DNA from: CAYUYV01 sp964561475
GTDB lineage: Bacteria; Pseudomonadota; Alphaproteobacteria; JAJFIK01
Length of the DNA stretch: 64,000 nucleotides
Direction of reading: 5' to 3'
Assembly (NCBI GenBank): GCA_964561475.1
Contig: CAZLPU010000005.1
Coordinates: 1 to 64,000, forward strand
In this document: positions 44,410 to 53,178 of the stretch, piece after piece
How positions within the stretch are numbered: the first letter of the stretch is position 1
Layout of the letters: each line of letters starts with the position of its first letter
Position numbers and translations under genes: made by a program
The notes under the pieces: generated by a model
What the model was told of the DNA's origin: nothing
Databases searched by the model: none
The model's input: only the letters and a program-made list of their open reading frames with translations

Positions 44410-44759
44410 ACTGGGAGGCGGGCCCGCAGGCCTGCGAGACCCGTACACATACCGTCACAGCCGGGCGGTTGCAAGGCCTGGAAATCGAAGGATCTCCCCT
44501 GCCCCGATCCATTATGGAACGGGGCCGCCCTTGGCATGGGATTACCCTGCCCATGGGGCAAGGATGCCACAGCCGCCCGTCCTTGGACATTTACGGGAAA
44601 ACATGGCCGGTTTGTAACTGGCCAAAGCCTCCCCCAGAGCCGATGCCCGAATGATCATGTATTGAAGGTCCGGCATACGGCAACGCGCCGGTTGGGACAG
44701 GGCCGGAACGGCCGGAGCCATCAAGCCAGGCCCGGACCGGCCCCCTTGGGAGCCTTGCG
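44410..44759. other. Divergent stretch between tRNA-His and the flavin monooxygenase gene
   Basis: It contains the tRNA promoter and two consecutive hairpins: 44502-44524 (CCCCG-AT-CCAT paired with ATGG-AA-CGGGG) and 44529-44561 (CTTGGCATGGG paired with CCCATGGGGCAAG). Neither has a T-run. No gene is seen. Confidence 0.55.
44446..44474 (-). promoter_or_regulatory. Promoter of tRNA-His
   Basis: On the minus strand TTGCAA (44474-44469) and TATGTG (44451-44446) are spaced by 17 bases, 37 bases before the tRNA 5' end. Confidence 0.6.
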
Positions 44760-46196
44760 GTGACCGATATCGTCTTTGAAGACGAAAAGATGCTCATTAT
44801 CGGAGCGGGTCCCATGGGCCTTGCCGCGGCCCGGGCGTTGTGGGCCCGGGAGATCCCTTATGTGCATGTGGAAGCCGACGCGGGCCCCGGCGGGATCTGG
44901 CGCCACGGGATGCGCCCGCGCACCCGGGCCACCACCCCCCGCCATCAAATGGCCTTCCCCGGGTTTCCCATGGACCCGTCCCTGCCCCTGTTTCCCCTGC
45001 CCCATCAGGTGCGCGCCTATCTGGAGCACTACGCCGCGGCCCACGGCCTGACCGATGCCATCCAGTTCGGGACCAAGGTGGTATGGGTCCGCCCGGCTGA
45101 GGACAATTTGTGGGAAGTCACCTTCGACGACGGGCGCCGAGCCCTCTACAAGGGCGTGCTTGTGTGTTCCGGTCAGGCCTGGGCCGCCCGCTGGCCCCTG
45201 ATCGCGGGCACCTTCACGGGGGATTACCTCCATGCCCGGGATTTCGCCGACCCGACCCAGCTCCGGGACAAACGGGTGCTGGTGATCGGCGGGGGCACCA
45301 CCGGCTGCGATGTGGTCTGCGAGGCGGCCCGGGTTGCCCAGGCCACCACCTGGAGCCTGCGCGGTGCCAGCCACATCCTGCCCCGTTTTCTGCTGGGCCA
45401 GCCCATTCACGACTGGATGAACCTGCCCCTGCCCCTCACGGTCCGGCGCATGCTGATCAAGAGTGTGGTGCGGGTGATCAACGGGCCCTACAGCCGTTAT
45501 GGCCTGCCTGCTCCGGAGACGGATCTGTTCGACCGGGACCCGGTGATCGGCGGAGAGGTTCTGGAGCATATCTCCGCGGGCCGTGTCACGGTGAAGCGGG
45601 AAGTACGCGGGTTTGAAGGCAGTTACGCCAATTTTGAAGGGGCGGACCGGCTGGGCGGCGCCTGCGCTTTCGACGTGGTGATCTGCGCGACGGGCTACAA
45701 TCTGGCCTTCCCGTTTCTGCCCGATGACCTGTGTCCGCAGATCGGCCAGGTCATGCAGCTCCAGAGCCATGCGGTGCTGCCCGGCTACCGGCACTTCTAC
45801 CTGTTGGGCGGCGGGCGTCCCTGGACCGGTTTCGGCCCCATGGCCCAGCCCATGGCGGATCTGGTGGCCCAATGGATTGGCCTTCAGGACCGGCTCGACC
45901 ATCCCCTCGGCCTGTGCCTTCAGGCTCTGCGCAACCGTCCGCCCCAGCGCCCGGTCTCCGATCCCCGACGCACGGCTCAGCATGTACGGGCCTGGAAGAA
46001 CCGGGACTGGCTGATCCGGTTCGCCGACCACTCTTTGATCGACGGTCCGGGCGAGCCCAATGTCCCCCTGGATCCCCCGGCACATCTGCCGAGCCCGCCA
46101 CCGCCCACAGATCCCGCCGGTACGGAGGAAACCTCTTCACCGGATAAAGCGCCCGCCCGCTCCTCCCACAAAGGCCGTCCCCTGAAAGTGTTCTGA
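44760..46196 (+). CDS. Flavin-containing monooxygenase
   Basis: A 478-residue two-dinucleotide-binding flavoprotein. The FAD site is GAGPMG at residues 15-20; the NADPH site is VIGGGTTGCDV near 178. Between them lies the FMO fingerprint FTGDYLHARDF (F-x-G-x3-H-x3-F) near 151-161, and ICATGYNLAFPFLPDD matches the C-terminal ATG motif. It should use NADPH and oxygen to oxygenate a soft nucleophile (N or S) or act as a Baeyer-Villiger-like enzyme. The start is GTG at 44760 with GGGAG upstream; an ATG at 44790 is less likely. The last 45 residues are Pro/Ser-rich and dispensable-looking. Confidence 0.92.
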   Translation: MTDIVFEDEKMLIIGAGPMGLAAARALWAREIPYVHVEADAGPGGIWRHGMRPRTRATTPRHQMAFPGFPMDPSLPLFPLPHQVRAYLEHYAAAHGLTDAIQFGTKVVWVRPAEDNLWEVTFDDGRRALYKGVLVCSGQAWAARWPLIAGTFTGDYLHARDFADPTQLRDKRVLVIGGGTTGCDVVCEAARVAQATTWSLRGASHILPRFLLGQPIHDWMNLPLPLTVRRMLIKSVVRVINGPYSRYGLPAPETDLFDRDPVIGGEVLEHISAGRVTVKREVRGFEGSYANFEGADRLGGACAFDVVICATGYNLAFPFLPDDLCPQIGQVMQLQSHAVLPGYRHFYLLGGGRPWTGFGPMAQPMADLVAQWIGLQDRLDHPLGLCLQALRNRPPQRPVSDPRRTAQHVRAWKNRDWLIRFADHSLIDGPGEPNVPLDPPAHLPSPPPPTDPAGTEETSSPDKAPARSSHKGRPLKVF

Positions 46197-46253
46197 TCGG
46201 GTACTCTCCCGGACGCATCAGAGTGGCCTCAGACACTGGGAAGGAGTGGGACC

Positions 46254-46442
46254 ATGGGATTGAACGACCCGAGCGACATTGCCGCCGATCTGCAAATCGG
46301 CGCGACGGATCAGGGGATGGTGCGCATTTATGTCAGTGCACCGGGGGTGGACCTGCCGATGGATTTCACCCCGGAAGAGGCCCTGGACATCGCCGAAGAT
46401 CTCCAGGCTGCCGCCCAGGCCATCCAGGCGGCGCGGAAATAG
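46254..46442 (+). CDS. Small conserved protein, DUF6324-like
   Basis: A 62-residue acidic protein beginning MGLNDPSDIAADLQIG, with DQGMVRIYVSAPGVDLPMDF and a helical end EEALDIAEDLQAAAQAI. This matches the pattern I recall for DUF6324, a short family of alphaproteobacterial proteins of unknown role. GGAAGGAG precedes the ATG at 46254, which makes translation convincing. It may share the transcript of the flavin monooxygenase (57-base gap). Its stop codon is only three bases from the stop of the convergent LOG-like gene. Confidence 0.75.
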   Translation: MGLNDPSDIAADLQIGATDQGMVRIYVSAPGVDLPMDFTPEEALDIAEDLQAAAQAIQAARK

Positions 46443-46445
46443 CTT

Positions 46446-47135
46446 TCACAAGCCCAGAATGGTCTTGCACAGGATGAAACGGGCGCCGGGCCAGTCATCG
46501 CAGAAAATCGCGCCGGGCACCTGGGGGGCGCTGGGCAGGGACAAAACCGTCCGGTTGAATTGAAGTCCCAGGGCGATTTCCGACAGGGTGCCATAGCCCC
46601 CGGCAATGGCGATCAGGGCGAATGCGGATCGGGCGATGATGGCATTACGCGCCGGGCCCAGGCCGCTCGCCAAAGGCACCCCCACATGGCCGTTGGCCCC
46701 GCTCCAATGGTCGTCCGGCAGCAGGCCGATGGACAGTCCCCCGGCGTCTTCCACGCCCCGGCTTGCGGCTTCCATCACACCGCCTTTGCCGCCGGTGAGG
46801 ACCACAAGCCCCAGCTTTGCCAGGTCATGGCCCACCTGTTCCGCGATCTGGAGGTCCCCAGGTGCTGCATCCCGGGCACCGATCACCGCAACGGGCGCAC
46901 GTAACCGGTAGCCGCTGTTGCGCTGGAGCCAGACCACGGCGGTTTCCGGTGAAACCGCTTCCGCGCCCTTGCCCGCCGGCTCCCCATCCCGCCAGGTCCG
47001 GGTCATGGGATCGAACCGCTTCGGGCCCGGACGCCAGAGGCTCAGGCTGGAGCCGGGCATGAAGTAAAGCCCGGGATCCGCGAACTGGCCACCATGTCCG
47101 CCCCCCTCCGGCCGTCCCGATGATCTATGCCCCAT
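46446..47135 (-). CDS. LOG/SLOG-family Rossmann protein (TIGR00725-like)
   Basis: A 229-residue protein with a SLOG/LOG-type nucleotide-binding Rossmann fold in its C-terminal 160 residues. The motifs are PVAVIGARDAAPGD, LTGGKGGVMEAASRG and AGGYGTLSEIALGL, which replace the PGGxGTxxE of cytokinin-activating LOG enzymes; this branch is close to TIGR00725 proteins, sometimes mis-named lysine decarboxylase. The N-terminal 65 residues are a separate region. A nucleotide-ribose or nucleotide-sensing role is inferred. The start (ATG at 47135, or GTG at 47138) lies inside a 19-bp direct repeat that also supplies the ribosome-binding site GGAGGGG. Confidence 0.85.
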   Translation of the reverse strand: MGHRSSGRPEGGGHGGQFADPGLYFMPGSSLSLWRPGPKRFDPMTRTWRDGEPAGKGAEAVSPETAVVWLQRNSGYRLRAPVAVIGARDAAPGDLQIAEQVGHDLAKLGLVVLTGGKGGVMEAASRGVEDAGGLSIGLLPDDHWSGANGHVGVPLASGLGPARNAIIARSAFALIAIAGGYGTLSEIALGLQFNRTVLSLPSAPQVPGAIFCDDWPGARFILCKTILGL

Positions 47136-47168
47136 CACTCCCCTCCATCCCCATCACTCCCCTCCAGA
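47131..47168. repeat. 19-bp direct repeat over the start of the LOG-like gene
   Basis: CCCATCACTCCCCTCCATC and CCCATCACTCCCCTCCAGA are adjacent and differ only at the end. On the minus strand the copies carry GGAGGGGAGTGATGGG, so the start codon and a duplicate GGAGGGG site are both within the repeat. Confidence 0.88.
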
Positions 47169-47499
47169 TCTTCTCAAGAGCGCCCCTGCCCTTGGGGGGT
47201 GCCGAGGCTCCCGCCCTCTTTTTGCTCGCGGTTTCTGTTTCGGTCAGCCCCGTTTTATTCAACGGTGCGTGCCATTTACGCCCATTCCATGATGACGCCC
47301 CTGGGGACATGGTATGCCCCTTGCTGCCCAGGTGGTGAGCGTAAAGTGCCCCCCTGAGACACCCGGCACCGGCATGGGCTGATCTGAACCATTAACCATG
47401 CAAGATTGGCGCCGGGCCATGTGTCATACCGGGACCGTCCCGGAATGGGGCGCCAAAGAATTCCGGCAGGGGATTGGGGCCCGGCTGAAAGGGGAAAAC
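47136..47499. other. Divergent stretch before the orphan kinase
   Basis: It holds the 19-bp repeat of the LOG-like gene and the control region of the kinase. If the kinase starts at the ATG at 47398 the stretch is shorter. No other gene is seen. Confidence 0.5.
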
Positions 47500-49158
47500 G
47501 TGACCGTGCACGAACCAGACTTGGACAGATCCGGCGCCCTCGGCCCGGCCATGGCCACCCATGAGCCGGACAGTTACGCAGGCATTGCCCCGGACACATC
47601 CTCCCACGGGACGCAACGCTCCCAGGCCGCCACAGCCGCCGGGGCGACCCCAGGCCGGCAGGCGGATCAGGACGCCGCTACACCCCTGGCCGGTTCCTGG
47701 CTTCTCGACCCGGAAAGCCAGGCCATTCTCTGGGCTGATCCCCAGGCCATCCGGTCCTGGCAGGCCGACAATCTCGGCGATCTGCTCGACGCCAGATTCA
47801 ATCCCCATGATCCGATGCTCCTCGCCCTGAAAGCCCTGAGCAGGCGGATGAAACCCGGTGACAGTCTCGTGGAGGGACTGCGGCTCATGGCGGGCAACCG
47901 GCTGGGCATCCATGCGCTCTGCCGCATCAGGGCCCAGGAGATCCGGAAAGGGCGCATGGGCCTTCTGGTGGAGATGCTGGGGGCAGCACCGGATTACACC
48001 GCACCGGCCGGAGACGGAGCGCCGAGGCGGAAAGGCGCGCCCTTGAGCGCCCTGATCACCGCCATTGGGCTTCCCTTGCTCATTGTCGATTCCGCCGGGC
48101 GCATCTCGGCGGCCAACCCAAGCGCCCAGCGGCTGTTGCGGCGGGACCAGGAGGCGCTTCAGGGACTGGCACTGGCTGAACTGGTCATGCCCGAGGACCG
48201 GGACGGGCTTTCCCGGATTTTGGGCAACCCGGGCCCGACCGGCGGTGTGAGCACCCTTCACCTCGCGCCCTTCACCGCCGACGAACCGCCTTTGCCCGTG
48301 GAACTGCGGGGAGGACCCATTGAAGGGTCAACGCCGCCGCGTCACTGCGTCCTTGTCCGGGACCTCTCCGAGGCCCACAAGACCCAGGCCGACCTGACCG
48401 ACGCGAAAGAGCAGGCCGAGGCCCAGAACCGGCGCAAGACCGATTTCATCGCCCGGGTCAGCCACGAGCTTCGCACCCCCCTGACCGCCGTCATCGGCTT
48501 TGCGGAATTGATGCTCAAGGGCGGTCTCGGGCCCGTGGGCAATCCCCGCTACGAGGCCTATGCCCGCCATGTCTTCGAAGCGGGCCACCATGCCCTTTCC
48601 CTGGTGGAGGACCTGTTGGACCTGTCCCGGATCGAGACCGGCCGCATGGTGCTGGATCCCGGACCCGTGGATGTGGCGGGGCTGATCACAAGCTGCACCA
48701 CCATGGTGGAGCCCCTGGCCGCCAACAGTGCCGTGATCCTGGAGGCCGGCCCGCCGGAAGACCTGCCCCTCGTGCACGGGGATGGCCGGTCCCTGCGCCA
48801 GGTGCTGCTCAACATCCTGACCAATGGGATCCGCCACACCCCGCCCGGCGGCAAGGTCAGCGTCACCGCCCATGTCACAGCCGACGGTCAGGTTCTGGTG
48901 CGGGTCAGTGACACAGGGGACGGTATGAGCCGGGAAACCCTGGAGCAGGTTCTGTCCCTGACCGGCACCCGCCGGGACGGTCCCGACCAGGGTCCTTCCG
49001 CCGGCCCGGGGCTTGTGGAAAGCAAGGGCCTGGGTCTCGGACTGCCCCTGGCCAAGGCCCTGGCCGAAGCCAATGGGGCACAGTTGAGCTTGCGGAGTGT
49101 CCAGGGCGAGGGCACCATTGTGGAGGTCCAGCTTCCACGGGAGGAAGCGCCGGTCTGA
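47500..49158 (+). CDS. Orphan PAS-containing cytosolic histidine kinase
   Basis: A kinase of about 552 residues without clear membrane helices. Two sensory regions precede the core: an N-terminal one (about 70-165) and a PAS domain (ALITAIGLPLLIVDSAGRIS, about 185-280). The HisKA box DFIARVSHELRTPLTAVIGF carries His322, and the ATP-binding domain has NILTNGIRHTPPGG, DTGDGMSRE and GLGLGLPLAKALAEA. It ends without a receiver, and no regulator gene is adjacent. I prefer the GTG at 47500, five bases after AAGGGG; an ATG at 47398 is in frame but has no ribosome-binding site. It resembles soluble DivJ/PleC-type kinases of Alphaproteobacteria in domain order. Confidence 0.9.
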   Translation: MTVHEPDLDRSGALGPAMATHEPDSYAGIAPDTSSHGTQRSQAATAAGATPGRQADQDAATPLAGSWLLDPESQAILWADPQAIRSWQADNLGDLLDARFNPHDPMLLALKALSRRMKPGDSLVEGLRLMAGNRLGIHALCRIRAQEIRKGRMGLLVEMLGAAPDYTAPAGDGAPRRKGAPLSALITAIGLPLLIVDSAGRISAANPSAQRLLRRDQEALQGLALAELVMPEDRDGLSRILGNPGPTGGVSTLHLAPFTADEPPLPVELRGGPIEGSTPPRHCVLVRDLSEAHKTQADLTDAKEQAEAQNRRKTDFIARVSHELRTPLTAVIGFAELMLKGGLGPVGNPRYEAYARHVFEAGHHALSLVEDLLDLSRIETGRMVLDPGPVDVAGLITSCTTMVEPLAANSAVILEAGPPEDLPLVHGDGRSLRQVLLNILTNGIRHTPPGGKVSVTAHVTADGQVLVRVSDTGDGMSRETLEQVLSLTGTRRDGPDQGPSAGPGLVESKGLGLGLPLAKALAEANGAQLSLRSVQGEGTIVEVQLPREEAPV

Positions 49159-49197
49159 TCCGATGAGGATCCGGGAGGGGCGGCACTAAGAATGACT

Positions 49198-49212
49198 TGC
49201 AAAAACAATCCA
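49198..49212. promoter_or_regulatory. Weak Fur-like box before bfd
   Basis: ATGACTTGCAAAAACAATC resembles the stronger boxes near 49628 and 54544 in its left half (TGCAAA) only. It lies about 90 bases before the bfd start codon, between the kinase and bfd. Confidence 0.3.
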
Positions 49213-49290
49213 TCGTGGTCAAATACATCCCACAAAGGCGAGGGCCCGCTCGGGGCAGACCTGCGCCTCGGCAGTGGGAGAACCGGACCC

Positions 49291-49479
49291 ATGTATGTTT
49301 GTATTTGCCATGCCTTGCGTGAGAAGGATGTGCGCCGGGTTGTCAATGACGGCGAGACAAGCATTGTGAAGGTGTATCAGAGCCTGGGCTGCAAGCCGCG
49401 CTGCGGAAAATGCCTGGGCATGGTGGCAGAGATTGTTGCTGCGGGAAGCCGTGACGGCACCCAGCAGGGCGGCGCCTGA
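49291..49479 (+). CDS. bfd: Bacterioferritin-associated ferredoxin
   Basis: A 62-residue [2Fe-2S] protein that reduces bacterioferritin to release stored iron. The four cluster ligands are in the family positions: Cys4 and Cys6 (YVCICHAL) and Cys38 and Cys41 (CKPRCGKC). The ATG at 49291 follows GGGAGAACCGGACCC; a longer frame upstream would add non-homologous sequence. The bacterioferritin gene lies 437 bases downstream on the same strand. Iron-starvation induction by Fur is expected from the family. Confidence 0.95.
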   Translation: MYVCICHALREKDVRRVVNDGETSIVKVYQSLGCKPRCGKCLGMVAEIVAAGSRDGTQQGGA

Positions 49480-49916
49480 CCTTCAGACTCACCCCTCAAA
49501 ATCCCGGCCCCGGCCAAGCCTCCGACAGGACCAAATCGCGGACCGGCAATGGTCCGGCCGGGCGGATGTCACGGCCACCAGTGCCACGGTCGGACCGGCT
49601 GATGAGCGGGGCTTGCGACGTTCCTGGTGCAAATTACTTTCAGAGGCGGCGCCTTTGCCGCGCATTCGCAAAGAACCTCGTGTTTTCGTGGGCGGATGAG
49701 ACATATCCTGCGTTGCCAAGCCACGGTATCCTGGCCTAACCATGGCGCGTTGAAGGCTGCTGGCGCCCTCGATCCCGTCCCATCCCCGCCCCTCTCAGCC
49801 TGCCGGTCAGGTCGAGGGCGAGGACACGGAAGATCCGGCCCGCAGCCCCGTCATTGTTTCCTTTGGTCAGGACCCGTCATGGGCAGCCTGCCCCTTTTCA
49901 GCAAGGACCGAGCACC
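49480..49916. other. Intergenic stretch between bfd and bfr
   Basis: No gene is credible. It holds a Fur-like box at 49628-49644. If this marks the bfr promoter, the mRNA leader exceeds 200 bases. Confidence 0.6.
49628..49644. promoter_or_regulatory. Fur-like box upstream of bfr
   Basis: TGCAAATTACTTTCAGA agrees with TGCAAATCATTATCAGA, found at 54544-54560 upstream of the ferric-binding protein gene, in 14 of 17 positions. Both resemble half of the classical GATAATGATAATCATTATC Fur box. Confidence 0.55.
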
Positions 49917-50408
49917 ATGAAAGGCGATCCCAAAGTCATTGAGTATCTCAACCTGGCCCTGAAACAGGAGCTGACCGCCATCAACCAGTATTTCCTCCAT
50001 GCCCGCATGCTGAAGGACTGGGGCGTGATGAAGCTGGCGGACAAGGTCTATCACGAATCCATCGACGAAATGAAGCATGCGGATGTTCTCATCGAACGCA
50101 TCCTGTTTCTGGACGCCCTGCCGAACCTGCAGGACCTGGACAAGCTCATGATCGGTGAGGATGTGAAGGATTGCCTGGAATGCGATCTGAAACTCGAGCA
50201 GCGCGCTCACCCGCTCTACAAGGAAGCGGTGGAGTACTGCGAGCAGTCGAAAGATTACGTCAGCCGGGAAATCTTTGTGCGGATCCTCGAGTCCGAGGAA
50301 GAGCACATTGACTGGATCGAGACCCAGCTTGACCTGATCGACCGCATCGGCCTTGCAAGCTACACCCAGGGTCTCATGGGCGACGCAGGCGCCAGCGAAG
50401 AAGACTGA
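49917..50408 (+). CDS. bfr: Bacterioferritin
   Basis: A 163-residue subunit of the 24-mer heme-containing ferritin that stores iron in the cytosol. The diiron ferroxidase ligands are present at the standard positions: Glu18, Glu51 and His54 (ESIDEMKHAD), then Glu94, Glu127 and His130 (ILESEEEHIDW). The heme-ligating Met52 is kept. The length matches E. coli Bfr. AAGGACC precedes the ATG at 49917. Its neighbour bfd is the electron donor, and a ferric permease gene follows after 67 bases, so storage and uptake are linked. Confidence 0.97.
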   Translation: MKGDPKVIEYLNLALKQELTAINQYFLHARMLKDWGVMKLADKVYHESIDEMKHADVLIERILFLDALPNLQDLDKLMIGEDVKDCLECDLKLEQRAHPLYKEAVEYCEQSKDYVSREIFVRILESEEEHIDWIETQLDLIDRIGLASYTQGLMGDAGASEED

Positions 50409-50475
50409 TCCTCACGGAACAGCGTCAATCTGGTCATAAGGCCAGAAACAGGGACCACATGAGGGGAGCGCCAGG

Positions 50476-52257
50476 ATGACCGACACAGCGCGCCCTTTTG
50501 GCCCCTCCCCGGATCGCGCCGGTTCCGCCAACCGGGCGGCTCCCCTCCCCGCCACCGCGCCTCGATCCGTGCCCCCAGGGGCACTCAGTGCGCGGAAGGG
50601 ACAGCTTCGCTGGTTGTCCGGGGCGGCTCTGGTTCTGGGCGGGCTCATCGCCCTGCCCATTCTGGGCATTCTCGCAAGTCTGCTCGCGCCCGTTTTCGGT
50701 GTCAGTAGCGGTCCCGACGGGGCATGGCCCCATGTCCGGGACACGCTTCTTGGGGAAATGGCCCTCAACTCCCTCTTGCTGGCTCTGGGCACCGGAACCG
50801 GTGTCACGGTCATCGGCGTCGGTACCGCATGGCTCGTCACCATGTGCGCCTTTCCAGGACGGCGGCTGTTTGAATGGGCCCTTGTCCTGCCCCTGGCGGT
50901 TCCGGCCTATGTGCTCGCCTATATGTACACGGATTTTCTGCACCACCCGGGAGCGGTCCAGACGGCTTTGCGGGCGGTCACCGGCTGGGGACCCCGGGAC
51001 TATTGGTTCCCGGAAATCCGTTCCCGGGAAGGGGCCATCCTGATTTTCAGCGCCGCATTCTATCCTTACGTCTATCTCCTGACCCGGGCGGCCTTTCTCC
51101 ACCAGTCTGTGTCGATCCTGGAAGCCAGCCGGTCGCTCGGTGCCACGCCGTGGGCAAGTTTCACCCGGGTGGCCCTGCCCATGGCCCGGCCGGCGATCGT
51201 GGCGGGTCTGGCCCTGGCGCTGATGGAAACCCTTGCGGATTTCGGAGCCGTGGCCCATTTCGGCGTGCCGACCCTCACCACGGGAATCGACCGGGTCTGG
51301 GTGTCCATGGGGGACCGGCTTCTGGCGGTTCAACTCTCGGCGGCCCTGCTGAGCGTGATGATCCTGCTTCTGGTGCTGGAGCGGCGTAACCGGGGCAAGG
51401 CCCGGTATGACGACACAAGAGGGCGCTACACCACCCTGTCCCGCTACCGCCTCTCTCCCCTCGCCCAGGCGGGGGCCTTCACCGCATGTGCCCTGCCGGT
51501 GGCCATCGGGTTTGTAATCCCGCTGTGCCTGTTGATCTCGCTCAATGCGACGGCGGGCCATGACCTGTTTGCCCCCCGCTATCTCACCCTGACCTGGAAC
51601 ACCATGACCCTGGCGGGCCTGAGCGCGGTGATCACCACCGGGGTCGCGCTGATCCTGGCCTATGCACGGCGGCTGCAAGGGGGCCCGATCGGCACATGGA
51701 CCGGACGGCTGGCCGGTCTGGGTTACGCGCTTCCGGGCACGGTGATCGCGGTGGGCATCCTCTGGCCCCTGGCCACCTTCGACAATGCCATTGATGCGGC
51801 TTTCCGGGACCTGTTCGGCGTCTCGACGGGACTGGTGCTGACCGGGAGCATCGCCGCCCTGCTTTATGCCTATACGGTCCGTTTCCTGACCATTCCGCTC
51901 CAGTCCGTGGAGGCGGGGTTGACCCAGATCACCCCCAATATGGAAGCCGCCGCCCGGACCCTGGGGGCGCGCCCCGGGGAAACCCTCCGGCGTGTTCATG
52001 TACCCATTCTGAGCACGGGACTGCTCACCGCCGCGATGATCACATTCGTTGAGGTGATGAAGGAGCTTCCGGCCACGAAAATCCTGCGGCCCTTCGATTT
52101 CGACACGCTCGCCACCCAGGCCTACCGGTTCGCCTCCGACGAACGGCTGGCGGAAGCCTCCACGGCGTGCCTGGTGATTGTCGCCGCCGGCATCGGCCCG
52201 GTGATCATCCTGTCCCGGACCATTGCCCGGTCCCGTCCCGGCGCAACCATCATCTGA
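50476..52257 (+). CDS. Ferric iron ABC importer permease (FbpB type)
   Basis: A 593-residue double-length inner-membrane permease with about 12 helices, made of two similar halves as in FbpB/SfuB ferric transporters. Each half has an EAA-type loop: EASRSLGATPWASFTRVALP and AAARTLGARPGETLRRVHVP, followed by the family block ETLADFGAVAHFGV and, in half two, VEVMKELPATKILRPF. This pattern is typical of iron(III) permeases, distinguished from ThiP by the latter block. It begins 67 bases after bfr with AGGGGAGC before the ATG. The likely substrate-binding protein is encoded at 53384-54490 on the other strand. An ATPase gene (FbpC) is not in the window. Confidence 0.92.
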   Translation: MTDTARPFGPSPDRAGSANRAAPLPATAPRSVPPGALSARKGQLRWLSGAALVLGGLIALPILGILASLLAPVFGVSSGPDGAWPHVRDTLLGEMALNSLLLALGTGTGVTVIGVGTAWLVTMCAFPGRRLFEWALVLPLAVPAYVLAYMYTDFLHHPGAVQTALRAVTGWGPRDYWFPEIRSREGAILIFSAAFYPYVYLLTRAAFLHQSVSILEASRSLGATPWASFTRVALPMARPAIVAGLALALMETLADFGAVAHFGVPTLTTGIDRVWVSMGDRLLAVQLSAALLSVMILLLVLERRNRGKARYDDTRGRYTTLSRYRLSPLAQAGAFTACALPVAIGFVIPLCLLISLNATAGHDLFAPRYLTLTWNTMTLAGLSAVITTGVALILAYARRLQGGPIGTWTGRLAGLGYALPGTVIAVGILWPLATFDNAIDAAFRDLFGVSTGLVLTGSIAALLYAYTVRFLTIPLQSVEAGLTQITPNMEAAARTLGARPGETLRRVHVPILSTGLLTAAMITFVEVMKELPATKILRPFDFDTLATQAYRFASDERLAEASTACLVIVAAGIGPVIILSRTIARSRPGATII

Positions 52258-52284
52258 GGCTGATCGCCTACCTTATGATCAGGT

Positions 52285-53178
52285 TCAATCCGCCGGTTGA
52301 AAGACAATGATGATATCCGACTGGGCCATCAGCTTGTGCCGTTCGACGGCGGTTTCCTGGGTTTCCCCGTCCTTGTCCCGGTATTTGAGTTGGATGGTCT
52401 GTTCCACCGGCTCCCTGGTCTCGCCATGCTCCGAAGTCTGCTTTTTCACTTTCGGATCCAGATAGAGAATGACGCCCCCTTGATGGCGGGGAAAGGAGCG
52501 GACCGTTGCCCCGTCCACCAGAACATGGGCCCAATCGTCACTGGAATGGAGGGGCGGAAACTTGGACGGGGGCATCTCGATGCGCACTTTGGCCATGGTG
52601 CGCTGCTGCTGTTTGACGAAAGCGCGGCCTTCGGACGGTTTGCGCAGATTCACTGCACTGAAAATCCGGTAGACCGCATCATTGCCTCCGGCCAGCACCA
52701 GCCCTGTCAGCAGGAAGCCCAGGCCGGTCGGGAAGGTGCCATCGGGGAAGGGTTCCCCGAAGCCTTCCATCACACTGGCCAGAATGTTGATCTCGACCAC
52801 ATTGGTCACCACAAGGGCCGAGATGATGATGAAGGGGGTCTTGAAGGCCTGTCCTTCCAGGAAGGCGGCAAAACGGCGGGAATTGAACAGGGTGGTGTAG
52901 GCCTGCTCCAGGATCAGGGTGATCAGGGCAAGCATCAAAAGATCGTCGATCAGTTGCTCATATTTGCCGTGATGATCCTCATCGCCGGGATTTTTAGTGC
53001 GCTGATCACCGGCCGCATCCGTCGCCTGCCCTGTTTCAGCAGAGGACGGAGCACCGCCGTTATCGCCTGGCTGAGCGCTCTGCCCACCGTCACCCTGGGC
53101 AAAAGCATCGACACTTTCGCCGGTCACCCCTGCCAGGAGCAGAACCAGCAGAAAGAAAACACGCGTCAGTCCAACCAT
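52285..53178 (-). CDS. Membrane protein of unknown function
   Basis: I do not recognise the family. The 297-residue protein has a signal-like N-terminus (FFLLVLLLAGVTGESVDAFA), a Gly/Gln/Asp-rich linker, three hydrophobic helices at about residues 80-165 (LLMLALITLILEQAYTTLF, PFIIISALVVTNVVEINIL, LGFLLTGLVLAGGNDAVYRI), and a soluble C-terminal domain of about 110 residues (VRIEMPPSKFPPLHSS onward, beta-rich). The ATG at 53178 follows GGAGGTGGTC, an excellent ribosome-binding site. It lies between the ferric permease (convergent) and the ferric-binding protein (same strand, upstream), but a role in iron uptake is not shown by its sequence. Confidence 0.75.
   Translation of the reverse strand: MVGLTRVFFLLVLLLAGVTGESVDAFAQGDGGQSAQPGDNGGAPSSAETGQATDAAGDQRTKNPGDEDHHGKYEQLIDDLLMLALITLILEQAYTTLFNSRRFAAFLEGQAFKTPFIIISALVVTNVVEINILASVMEGFGEPFPDGTFPTGLGFLLTGLVLAGGNDAVYRIFSAVNLRKPSEGRAFVKQQQRTMAKVRIEMPPSKFPPLHSSDDWAHVLVDGATVRSFPRHQGGVILYLDPKVKKQTSEHGETREPVEQTIQLKYRDKDGETQETAVERHKLMAQSDIIIVFQPAD

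Noticed and set aside
43100..44410. An integrated island with attachment repeats at tRNA-His
   Set aside because: No second copy of the tRNA 3' end, no integrase and no transposase are visible, so only the low-GC gene itself is reported.
49627..49920. A 97-codon frame between bfd and bfr
   Set aside because: It has low-complexity Arg/Pro/Ser content, no convincing start and covers a Fur-like box and the bfr leader.
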